In this document: piece after piece, positions 1-4,362 of the stretch
How positions within the stretch are numbered: position 1 is the first letter of the stretch
How the letters are laid out: each line of letters opens with the position of its first letter
Program-made: the position numbers and the translations under genes
Notes under the pieces: generated by a model
The model's input: only the letters and a program-made list of their open reading frames with translations
What the model was told of the DNA's origin: nothing
The model's database searches: none
NCBI GenBank assembly: GCA_964538225.1
Contig: CAZIDW010000077.1
Span: 1-5,526, forward strand
Reading direction: 5' to 3'
Source: JAFGCR01 sp964538225
Lineage (GTDB): Bacteria > Patescibacteriota > Gracilibacteria > UM-FILTER-43-11
DNA: 5,526 bases

Positions 1-49
1 CCTCCCTCCCCGCAAAGCGGGGAGTACTCCCCCTCGCCTGAGGGGGAGA
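1..49 (+). repeat. REP-like double-hairpin unit, copy A (left-truncated by window edge)
   Basis: Two adjacent hairpins are visible: stem 7-13/17-23 (TCCCCGC, loop AAA, GCGGGGA) and stem 27-35/40-48 (CTCCCCCTC, loop GCCT, GAGGGGGAG), separated by GTA. The unit aligns without gaps to 3236-3284, with 38 of 49 positions identical. All 11 differences lie in loops or are paired compensatory changes. A longer outer palindrome, as at 3229-3357, may continue to the left of the window. I infer a dispersed palindromic repeat of REP/BIME type; no RAYT transposase is present here. Confidence 0.8.
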
Positions 50-66
50 CTGTTTTTTTGTTTTTT
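27..66 (+). terminator. Intrinsic terminator built from the REP hairpin
   Basis: The 9-bp GC-rich stem CTCCCCCTC/GAGGGGGAG with a 4-nt loop is followed 4 bases later by a T7-G-T6 tract (53-66). This is a classical rho-independent terminator for a plus-strand gene lying left of the window. It also insulates the promoter at 168-196 from upstream transcription. Confidence 0.65.
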
Positions 67-68
67 AA

Positions 69-167
69 GGTACGGCCTTCGGCCACTGCCGGCTTAAGAC
101 AGAGCTGTTGAACCGGCTGACGTTCTGTACTGCTTTTTCGCAGATTGGCCAGATAGAGGCATTTTAA
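69..167. other. Intergenic stretch with small hairpins, possible gene remnant
   Basis: No gene with a start codon is seen here. Plus-strand frame 69-167 is open for 32 codons between two TAA stops but has no convincing start. Short hairpins include GGCC-TTC-GGCC (74-84) and CTGC/GCAG (130-143), and GCCGGC near 88-93 can pair with a similar arm near 112-117. The mixed base composition differs from the AT-rich promoter just after it. It could be the tail of a decayed gene or a structured leader; I cannot name it. Confidence 0.25.
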
Positions 168-196
168 TTGAAATTTCTTCTATTTTATGGTAAAAT
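168..196 (+). promoter_or_regulatory. Sigma70-type promoter with extended -10
   Basis: TTGAAA at 168-173 is followed, after exactly 17 bp, by TAAAAT at 191-196. TG at 188-189, one base before the -10, gives the extended motif TGG-TAAAAT. Transcription would start near 203, giving a leader of roughly 40 nt before the start codon at 242. It is the only convincing promoter on the plus strand, so it probably drives the whole kinase-STAS-phosphatase module. Confidence 0.7.
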
Positions 197-223
197 AAAT
201 AGATTAAATTGTAATTTGCATGT

Positions 224-235
224 GGACACCTGTCC
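224..235. promoter_or_regulatory. Small dyad in the leader (GGACA-CC-TGTCC)
   Basis: A perfect inverted repeat with 5-bp arms and a 2-base centre lies between the predicted transcription start and the start codon. Its position would suit an operator or a short leader hairpin. Such a short dyad can arise by chance, so this is only a candidate. Confidence 0.25.
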
Positions 236-241
236 TTCGTG

Positions 242-1159
242 ATGAAGACCATAAAAGTCACCTTACCGGCCAATCTGAATTATTCCTCCCTGATCCGCCA
301 TATCGCGGACGAGGTGTTCGCGGATGCCCAGTTTAGCAAGGCATGGCGCAGCCGCCTGAAACTGGTGGTGGATGAATTATTTATGAACGCGGTGCGTTAC
401 GGGTCCACTCAGGATGAGAGTTCGGTTTACGCCACTTTTGAATACGATGCCCAGCTCATCCGTTTCACCATTGAAGACGACGGGACTGGCCAGAACGCCA
501 TTTCAGCGGATGAGCTCAAGGCGATTATCCAAAAAAACCAAGACAACAAAGACCTCACCCGTACATCCGGGCGGGGCCTGGCCATGATCACCAAACTGTG
601 GACCGATGAGGTCACGCTCCAGAAAAGCCAGTATGGCGGTATTTCAGTTACTTTTACCAAAGCACTTGAGACCGCCCAGAAAGCCCCGCCGTCCCCGCCG
701 CTTCCTACCGGGCCGCTTGAACAGATGGTGAACCAGCCCATTCCCCCGAAAGCGCCTGCTCCCCCTGCTACTGCGGCTCCCGCTCCCACTCAACCCGCTC
801 CCGCCCCCACTCAACCGGCTCCCGTTCCCACGCCTGCCCAACCCGCTCCCGCTGCTCCGCCCCCCAAAGGCCCGACATATGAAGTCAAGCTCTCAGGCGA
901 GATCGATCAGTCCAATATCGACGAAAAAGTGGCGCCGGTGTATGAACAGGCCAACGCCATGCCGGAAGGAAGCACTCTGGTATTGGATTTTGCCGACTTG
1001 GAATACATCAACAGCACCTTCATCGGCAATCTGGCGTCGTGGTACAACACCGCCCAGCAGAAGAAAGGGCGCATTTGCCTGAAGAACGTCAATAAAGAGA
1101 TCCGCGAGGTGCTGTCGCTCGTGGGACTGCTGGAAATTTTGGAATGTCCTGTTTCTTAA
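242..1159 (+). CDS. RsbW-like ATP-binding kinase domain fused to a STAS domain
   Basis: This 305-residue protein would phosphorylate a STAS antagonist on Ser in a partner-switching pathway in the cytoplasm. Residues 1-140 are a GHKL ATPase of the RsbW/SpoIIAB type. The N-box is DELFMNAVRYG with E45 and N49, the G1 box is EDDGTG (78-83), and the G2 box is SGRGLAMI with G110 and G112. A Pro/Ala linker follows at about 148-211, with PAPTQ-type repeats. Residues 212-303 are a STAS domain starting at the YEVKLSGEIDQSN motif. S258 in INSTFIG aligns with the phosphorylated Ser of SpoIIAA, but the preceding Asp is Asn. ATG 242 is chosen; GTG 239 directly before it is an equal alternative, and neither has a clear ribosome-binding site. 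Usual RsbW proteins are about 140-160 residues and lack the STAS tail. The domain calls are secure; the target is unknown. Confidence 0.9.
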   Translation: MKTIKVTLPANLNYSSLIRHIADEVFADAQFSKAWRSRLKLVVDELFMNAVRYGSTQDESSVYATFEYDAQLIRFTIEDDGTGQNAISADELKAIIQKNQDNKDLTRTSGRGLAMITKLWTDEVTLQKSQYGGISVTFTKALETAQKAPPSPPLPTGPLEQMVNQPIPPKAPAPPATAAPAPTQPAPAPTQPAPVPTPAQPAPAAPPPKGPTYEVKLSGEIDQSNIDEKVAPVYEQANAMPEGSTLVLDFADLEYINSTFIGNLASWYNTAQQKKGRICLKNVNKEIREVLSLVGLLEILECPVS

Positions 1160-1231
1160 AATCCGACATCCTGAAAGCGCGCATAATAGCCTTGGCGAAG
1201 ATGGGCGCCTACCATTAACTCTCAACTCACC

Positions 1232-1588
1232 ATGACCACTGTCGCGAACATCACTGTGGAACCCGCTCCGGACAATCCCGCTGTGCAGATCATCCATCTG
1301 TCCGGTGAGGTGGACGAATCCAATCTGTCTGAATTCACCAAGGTGGTCCAGCCTCTTGTTGCTGACATGAACAACCAGGCGCTGTTGTTTGACCTCAGCG
1401 GCCTGAAATTTTTAAGCAGTAAGGTCATCGGTCAGTTCGCTTACCTGCACACCACCCTGACCCATTCCCGGCGCCGGCTGGCGCTCGCGAACATGGATGA
1501 AAACATCAAAGATATTTTTGCTTTGGTTGGCCTGGATCAGATCATTCCGAATTATCCGGATGTCCAATCTGCTTTGAATAACTTGTAA
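1232..1588 (+). CDS. STAS-domain anti-sigma-factor-antagonist-like protein (RsbV/SpoIIAA family)
   Basis: This single-domain protein of 118 residues has the usual length for this family. In partner switching, the unphosphorylated form binds the kinase or its output partner, and phosphorylation releases it. The opening HLSGEVDESNL motif (22-32) closely matches LSGEIDQSN in the upstream fusion protein, so the two STAS domains are probably paralogues. FDLSGLKFLSSKVIG (53-67) is the phosphorylation loop: S63 aligns with the SpoIIAA phosphoserine, while S62 replaces the usual Asp and K64 the second Ser. The gene follows the kinase by 72 bp in the same direction. No Shine-Dalgarno precedes ATG 1232 (CAACTCACC). 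Its last two codons and stop (AACTTGTAA) lie inside the heptamer repeat array that begins at 1579, so the original C-terminus may have been altered there. Confidence 0.9.
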   Translation: MTTVANITVEPAPDNPAVQIIHLSGEVDESNLSEFTKVVQPLVADMNNQALLFDLSGLKFLSSKVIGQFAYLHTTLTHSRRRLALANMDENIKDIFALVGLDQIIPNYPDVQSALNNL

Positions 1589-1641
1589 CTCGTAACTTGT
1601 AATTCGTAACTCGTAACTTGTAATTCGTAACTTATAATTTG
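1579..1641 (+). repeat. Tandem heptamer array, nine units of TAAYTYG
   Basis: Nine consecutive 7-bp units alternate between TAACTTG, TAACTCG and TAATTCG, with divergent last units TAACTTA and TAATTTG. Units 2-4 (1586-1606) are repeated exactly as units 5-7 (1607-1627), so a 21-bp higher-order duplication is present. The array covers the STAS stop codon and forms the left arm of the inverted repeat. Confidence 0.9.
1633..1638 (+). promoter_or_regulatory. Possible -10 box (TATAAT) for the four-helix-bundle gene
   Basis: A perfect TATAAT arises at the junction of the two divergent heptamers (TAACTTA|TAATTTG), 8 bp before ATG 1647. A start about 7 bp downstream would give a nearly leaderless transcript. 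No recognisable -35 lies 16-18 bp upstream, so the call is weak. Confidence 0.3.
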
Positions 1642-1646
1642 TAAAT

Positions 1647-2009
1647 ATGGATCTTAAGGACTTGGAAATCTATAAAATATCACGAAAAGTCAGTGCAATG
1701 GTCTGGAAAATTTATCACAAGATGGATTGGCATGATAAAAAAATCATGGGCGATCAATGGCTCAGCTCAATTGATTCAATCGGTGCCAATATAGCCGAAG
1801 GATTTGGCAGATACCACTACCTTGATAAAAATAAATTTAATTACAATGCCCGAGGCTCATTGCTGGAGGCCATTCATTGGACTGAATTGCTTAATGAACG
1901 AAATAAATTAATCGATTCGCAATTCAAATCATTTATGTCTGAATTCCATATTTTATATCCACGACTTAACAGTTACATTAAGTCCACTAAGGACCAAACG
2001 AGTAAATGA
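1647..2009 (+). CDS. Four-helix-bundle protein (S23 / 23S rRNA intervening-sequence protein family)
   Basis: The protein has 120 residues, typical of this family of small all-helical, often pentameric proteins that also includes the Avd accessory of diversity-generating retroelements. The biochemical role is unknown; nucleic-acid binding is suspected for relatives. The signature DSIGANIAEGFGRY (43-56) and the later NARGSLLEA (67-75) are both clear, and the spacing of helices fits. The gene lies in the same direction as its neighbours but has a lower GC content (22 of 60 bases in 1681-1740 versus 29 of 60 in 1381-1440 of the STAS gene). It is enclosed by inverted heptamer repeats, which suggests it arrived as a unit. 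No Shine-Dalgarno precedes the ATG. No rRNA, reverse transcriptase or template repeat is nearby, so neither a true rRNA IVS nor a DGR is supported here. Confidence 0.9.
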   Translation: MDLKDLEIYKISRKVSAMVWKIYHKMDWHDKKIMGDQWLSSIDSIGANIAEGFGRYHYLDKNKFNYNARGSLLEAIHWTELLNERNKLIDSQFKSFMSEFHILYPRLNSYIKSTKDQTSK

Positions 2010-2012
2010 TGA

Positions 2013-2040
2013 CGAATTACCAGTTACGAGTTACAAGTTA
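2013..2040 (-). repeat. Right-hand inverted heptamer array, four units
   Basis: Four 7-bp units read CGAATTA, CCAGTTA, CGAGTTA and CAAGTTA on the plus strand. Read on the minus strand, they match units 1-4 of the left array in the same order, with one mismatch. The array ends 9 bp before the phosphatase start codon and takes the place where a Shine-Dalgarno would be expected. Confidence 0.88.
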
Positions 2041-2049
2041 CTAAATATT

Positions 2050-3231
2050 ATGAAATTTTTACGAGACAGTTTAACCAAAAAGGCCCTTTTTCTTTTCACC
2101 CTCCTGGTGGGCGCTTTGGTGGCGGGGGCGGTACTGTTATTCCGCGAGAATATTGAAACCATTTCCATCGATTGGTTTTTGGGGAGTTTGGTGGGGCTTT
2201 TAATCCTTCTTTTTCTCCTGTTTCTGTTCGACGTGGTCGTCCCCTTAAGGCGGGTGGCTAAGCAGGTCAAAAACCTTTTAACCGGCAAAGCCTATCATCG
2301 CATCGATCCCATCACCATTGATGAAGTCGGGATGTTCACCCATTTTTTTAATGAAATCACCAAAGACCTGGAAAAAGTCTCTTATGACCTGAAAGAACGG
2401 CGCCGGATGTCCTCGGAACTGGATATCGCGGCCAAGATCCAGCGCGACGTGCTCCCGAAAGAAGCTCCCATGTCTCCGGGCCTCGACATCGTGGCCAAAA
2501 CCCGTGCGGCCGCTGAGGTTGGCGGGGACAGTTTTGACTTCCTCCAGTCGCCGGACGGCAACCAGACCTTCATCTACATCGGCGATGTGACGGGGCATGG
2601 TGTGCCCGCGGGGCTGGTGATGGTGATGGTGGATACGCTTATCCACGCGGCGGTTTCTATGGGGCTGGCCAATGCCAAAGACGTTCTTGTCCACACCAAT
2701 TCCCTGCTGACGCCGCGCATCAGCGCCCGGCTGTTTATGACGCTGGTCATGCTCAGATGGGACGCGAATTTACAGAAAATGTTTTATACAGGCGGTGGGC
2801 ATGAGCATATACTTATTTACAAAGCCGCGGGCGAAAAAGTCGAGGCCATCCGTTCCGGCGGGATCGCGTTGGGGATGATCCCCGATAACTCCAAGGTCAC
2901 GCAGGAAAAAGAGGTTCCGTTGGAACTGGGAGACGCCATTGTGTTATATACCGACGGCCTGACGGAAGCCAAAAACCAGTCCGGAGAGATGTACGGTCTG
3001 GACCGTATGACGGATTCTCTGAAAAAACACGGTTATCTGCCATCCGCGGAGAGCATTTTTGACCATATCACTCAGGATTTTGCCAAATTCGTGGGCGAAT
3101 ACGTGCAGATCGATGACACCACCATGATCGTCATCAAATACACCGGCAAAGACGCGGGCGGGAAGATGAAACTCGCCATCGCCGCGGATGAATCCAAGGT
3201 GCCGAGTGCGGAGTGGGGATGGGGTTCCTAG
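2050..3231 (+). CDS. Membrane-anchored SpoIIE/RsbU-type PP2C serine phosphatase with HAMP domain
   Basis: This 393-residue phosphatase probably removes phosphate from Ser of the STAS proteins encoded upstream, using two metal ions. Residues 12-31 and 43-64 are hydrophobic membrane segments around a very short loop, so there is little extracellular sensor. A HAMP-like linker spans about 62-116, followed by a coiled-coil-like stretch to 135 (AAKIQRDVLPK). The catalytic domain runs from about 145 to 364. It contains EVGGDSFDF (D160), IGDVTGHGVPAGLVM (D179), YTGGGHEHIL, LYTDGLTEAKN (D302) and DDTTMIVIKY (D355, D356), so the expected metal-binding acids are present. The 29-residue tail after the domain is low in hydrophobicity, and its stop codon TAG lies in the first bases of a palindromic repeat. 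No Shine-Dalgarno precedes ATG 2050, where heptamer repeats abut the start. The input signal is unknown. Confidence 0.93.
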   Translation: MKFLRDSLTKKALFLFTLLVGALVAGAVLLFRENIETISIDWFLGSLVGLLILLFLLFLFDVVVPLRRVAKQVKNLLTGKAYHRIDPITIDEVGMFTHFFNEITKDLEKVSYDLKERRRMSSELDIAAKIQRDVLPKEAPMSPGLDIVAKTRAAAEVGGDSFDFLQSPDGNQTFIYIGDVTGHGVPAGLVMVMVDTLIHAAVSMGLANAKDVLVHTNSLLTPRISARLFMTLVMLRWDANLQKMFYTGGGHEHILIYKAAGEKVEAIRSGGIALGMIPDNSKVTQEKEVPLELGDAIVLYTDGLTEAKNQSGEMYGLDRMTDSLKKHGYLPSAESIFDHITQDFAKFVGEYVQIDDTTMIVIKYTGKDAGGKMKLAIAADESKVPSAEWGWGS

Positions 3232-3357
3232 ACCCCCTCCCTTCCTGCAACGCAGGAAGTACTCCCCCTTATGCAAGGGGGAGATTTTGTGGAATGTTAA
3301 CCAATTCACAATCTCCCCCTCAAGTGAGGGGGAGTACCCGTAGGGGGAGGGGGTCTA
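3229..3357. repeat. Composite inverted REP element (copies B and C)
   Basis: The 129-bp palindrome begins with TAGACCCCCTCCC and ends with its exact complement. Inside are copy B, with hairpins 3242-3248/3252-3258 and 3262-3270/3275-3283, and an inverted copy C, with hairpin 3313-3321/3326-3334 (loop AAGT). About 29 bases of AT-rich centre with GTTAACC lie between them. Copy C lacks the full first hairpin, keeping only CCCTACGGG (reverse strand). The two-unit inverted layout resembles a BIME or a small MITE. Its first three bases are the stop codon of the phosphatase gene, so it may also act as that gene's terminator. Confidence 0.8.
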
Positions 3358-3381
3358 GCTCCGTTTCACTTTGGGGCCCGA

Positions 3382-3409
3382 AAGCGCTTCGCTCGCTTTG
3401 TGATTGGAT
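3382..3409 (+). repeat. 28-nt direct repeat, first copy
   Basis: The core GCTTCGCTCGCTTTGTGA and following TTGGAT recur at 3476-3503 with one mismatch (AAGC versus AAGT near the left end). The first copy also contains a 6-bp hairpin, AAAGCG/CGCTTT. It has no coding potential that I can support. It may be part of a dispersed intergenic repeat or a weak terminator. Confidence 0.7.
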
Positions 3410-3413
3410 TATA

Positions 3414-3441
3414 TTTGAGATTTGAGATTTGAGATTTCTGA
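3414..3441 (+). repeat. TTTGAGA heptamer tandem repeat
   Basis: Three perfect TTTGAGA units (3414-3434) are followed by one divergent unit, TTTCTGA. Its 7-bp period is the same as that of the array at 1579-1641, but the sequence is unrelated. It sits between the two copies of the 28-nt direct repeat. Confidence 0.75.
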
Positions 3442-3475
3442 TTTGGCTGGCACCAGTTCTTTACGCACGCTCAAG

Positions 3476-3503
3476 AAGTGCTTCGCTCGCTTTGTGATTG
3501 GAT
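3476..3503 (+). repeat. 28-nt direct repeat, second copy
   Basis: This is the second copy of the repeat at 3382-3409, 94 bp downstream, with a single mismatch. The interval 3358-3526 holds only these repeats and the heptamer array; I see no gene in it. Confidence 0.7.
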
Positions 3504-3526
3504 GTTAGATTGTATTTTGTTTTGCT

Positions 3527-3817
3527 TTAATTAAGCTTTTTTAAATTCAGGAAAAAATAAATTTCATTAATAATGTAAATAATCAAATTTGACAGGCCGA
3601 ACAATCCCGCGCCTATTCCAAACCAATTATCCTGCTCGGCCATTGATTTATATAAGTAGTATGAAGGTATTAACGCGGCGCCGATTAATGGAATCATAAT
3701 TATTTGAAATATTTTAATTAATTTGCTTTTGCTCAAATATAGGTAGGTGACATAAATACCGATGACAATAGGGGCCGCCACTATACCGAAAACCAGTAAC
3801 CATATTAATATGAACAA
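3527..3817 (-). CDS. Small membrane protein, likely the 3' part of a frameshift-joined gene
   Basis: From TTG 3817 this would be a 96-residue protein with hydrophobic segments at about 2-28, 35-55 and 68-90. I recognise no family. The start is doubtful: the same frame stays open upstream to a stop at 3980-3982 and encodes another membrane-like segment (LTALAFIVIAIFSIILQII), but holds no ATG, GTG or TTG before 3817. That open stretch overlaps the end of the preceding ORF by 40 nt and is entered precisely by a -1 shift at the A-AAA-AAC run (3952-3958). I therefore think these residues are the C-terminal half of one membrane protein. It lies in the AT-rich block behind the rhs toxin gene, which suggests an immunity-related role by position only. 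Confidence 0.55.
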   Translation of the reverse strand: MFILIWLLVFGIVAAPIVIGIYVTYLYLSKSKLIKIFQIIMIPLIGAALIPSYYLYKSMAEQDNWFGIGAGLFGLSNLIIYIINEIYFFLNLKKLN

Positions 3818-3939
3818 GAGTCCGTTAATTAAATCAAAAGATATCTCCTTCGCATTGATGATTTGCAGAATTATGGAAAATATCGCAATTACGATAAATG
3901 CTAAAGCAGTCAGATAAATATGGGGCAGGATTTTTTGAT

Positions 3940-4347
3940 TTAGAAATGATTGTTTTTTGATAAATATATGTGTACGTATTTAATGCAGGTGCTCAATAAT
4001 CCAATTGCAATTGCTATTAATAATGCAAAAGGCAAGGCTTTAATCGCCAATTCGACTGAAAAATCATTATGAGCCATAAAGAAAAATCCCATTCTATAAG
4101 TATGAGCAAAAGGTAAGGACAAAAAGACAGAAAGGATTAGTAGTCTGATGTAATCGGGTTTTTTATTTTCAAAAACAAATTTAAGCCAAATCAATACAGG
4201 TATAATTAAATAAAAGCTCAAAAGAAATGTGACTGTTATAAATGTGGAATTTAAAAATTTGCCTATTTGAAATAAAAAGGGAAGATAAAAAATAAAATAA
4301 TAAATTATCAGTAATATTTCGTTTCTGATTAAGGAATTTTTTCCCAT
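3940..4347 (-). CDS. Polytopic membrane protein, candidate immunity protein of the Rhs toxin
   Basis: The 135-residue product has hydrophobic segments at about 11-28, 36-58, 68-86 and 103-122, and a short basic N-terminus (MGKNSLIRNE). No family is recognised. It starts 15 bp after the rhs stop codon on the same strand, a spacing typical of toxin-immunity pairs and suggestive of translational coupling. It shares the strongly AT-rich composition of the toxin domain (11 of 60 GC bases in 4261-4320). A membrane immunity protein would fit a toxin that attacks lipids or the envelope. The last codons TCA AAA AAC form a slippery heptamer leading into the next ORF, so this may be only the N-terminal part of a longer protein. 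No Shine-Dalgarno is evident before ATG. Confidence 0.65.
   Translation of the reverse strand: MGKNSLIRNEILLIIYYFIFYLPFLFQIGKFLNSTFITVTFLLSFYLIIPVLIWLKFVFENKKPDYIRLLILSVFLSLPFAHTYRMGFFFMAHNDFSVELAIKALPFALLIAIAIGLLSTCIKYVHIYLSKNNHF
3952..3958 (-). promoter_or_regulatory. Slippery heptamer A-AAA-AAC, candidate -1 frameshift site
   Basis: In the frame of the 3940-4347 gene the codons read TCA AAA AAC, giving the canonical X-XXY-YYZ heptamer in phase. Slipping back one base continues CAA TCA TTT CTA AAT and enters the open frame of the next ORF, bypassing the TAA at 3942-3940. I did not find an obvious stimulatory stem just downstream, and the region is AT-rich. Confidence 0.45.
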
Positions 4348-4362
4348 AAATATTTAGGTTAA

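Larger units (their letters stand above)
1579..2040. mobile_element. Candidate IVS/S23-type insertion unit bounded by heptamer inverted repeats
   Basis: The 462-bp unit starts and ends with inverted repeats. The first 28 bases (1579-1606) equal the reverse complement of 2013-2040 at 27 of 28 positions. Both ends are made of the heptamer TAAYTYG. The match stops exactly at 1579 and 2040, and no flanking target duplication beyond a possible TA is seen. The interior is one four-helix-bundle gene of lower GC content than the genes on either side. Homologous proteins are classically encoded by intervening sequences in 23S rRNA genes. That this unit moves, or is cut from RNA, is inference. Confidence 0.5.
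3527..4347 (-). other. Joined reading of two membrane ORFs through a -1 frameshift
   Basis: Reading from ATG 4347 to the AAC codon at 3954-3952 and then in the -1 frame from CAA 3952-3950 gives one product. It has 132 + 45 + 96 = 273 residues and ends at TAA 3529-3527. The product would have about eight membrane segments. A programmed shift, a recent inactivating indel, or a sequencing error in the A6 run would all look the same here. If it is an indel, the locus is a pseudogene. Confidence 0.45.

Noticed and set aside
427..841. Long minus-strand reading frames opposite the kinase gene
   Set aside because: They are Gly/Ser/Arg-rich shadows of the proline-rich linker and ATPase domain on the plus strand and show no family features.
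1182..1187. CATAAT as a promoter for the STAS gene
   Set aside because: No -35 motif lies at 16-18 bp, and the gene is easily served by the upstream promoter.
1647..2009. True 23S rRNA intervening sequence
   Set aside because: The flanking sequence is protein-coding (STAS and phosphatase genes), not 23S rRNA.
1579..2040. Diversity-generating retroelement (because S23 resembles Avd)
   Set aside because: There is no reverse transcriptase, template repeat or variable repeat in the window.
2278..2694. 138-codon minus-strand frame opposite the phosphatase
   Set aside because: It lies wholly inside the well-conserved PP2C gene and reads as a His/Arg-rich complement of it.
1..3357. CRISPR array
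   Set aside because: The repeats are palindromic, few, unequal in spacing and lack spacers of uniform length; no cas gene is present.
3213..3425. Plus-strand frame across the palindromic repeat
   Set aside because: It runs through the REP palindrome and the direct repeat; its product (repeated Pro/Gly/Ser) is simply translated repeat.
3524..3542. Hairpin GCTT/AAGC followed by T6 as a terminator
   Set aside because: The stem has only four pairs and its T tract lies on the plus strand, where no gene ends nearby.
3835..3850. AAGGAG followed by a TTG as a start site for the second membrane ORF
   Set aside because: The nearby TTG (3837-3835) is out of frame with that ORF, and the in-frame TTG at 3817 is 27 bases from the motif, too far for initiation.
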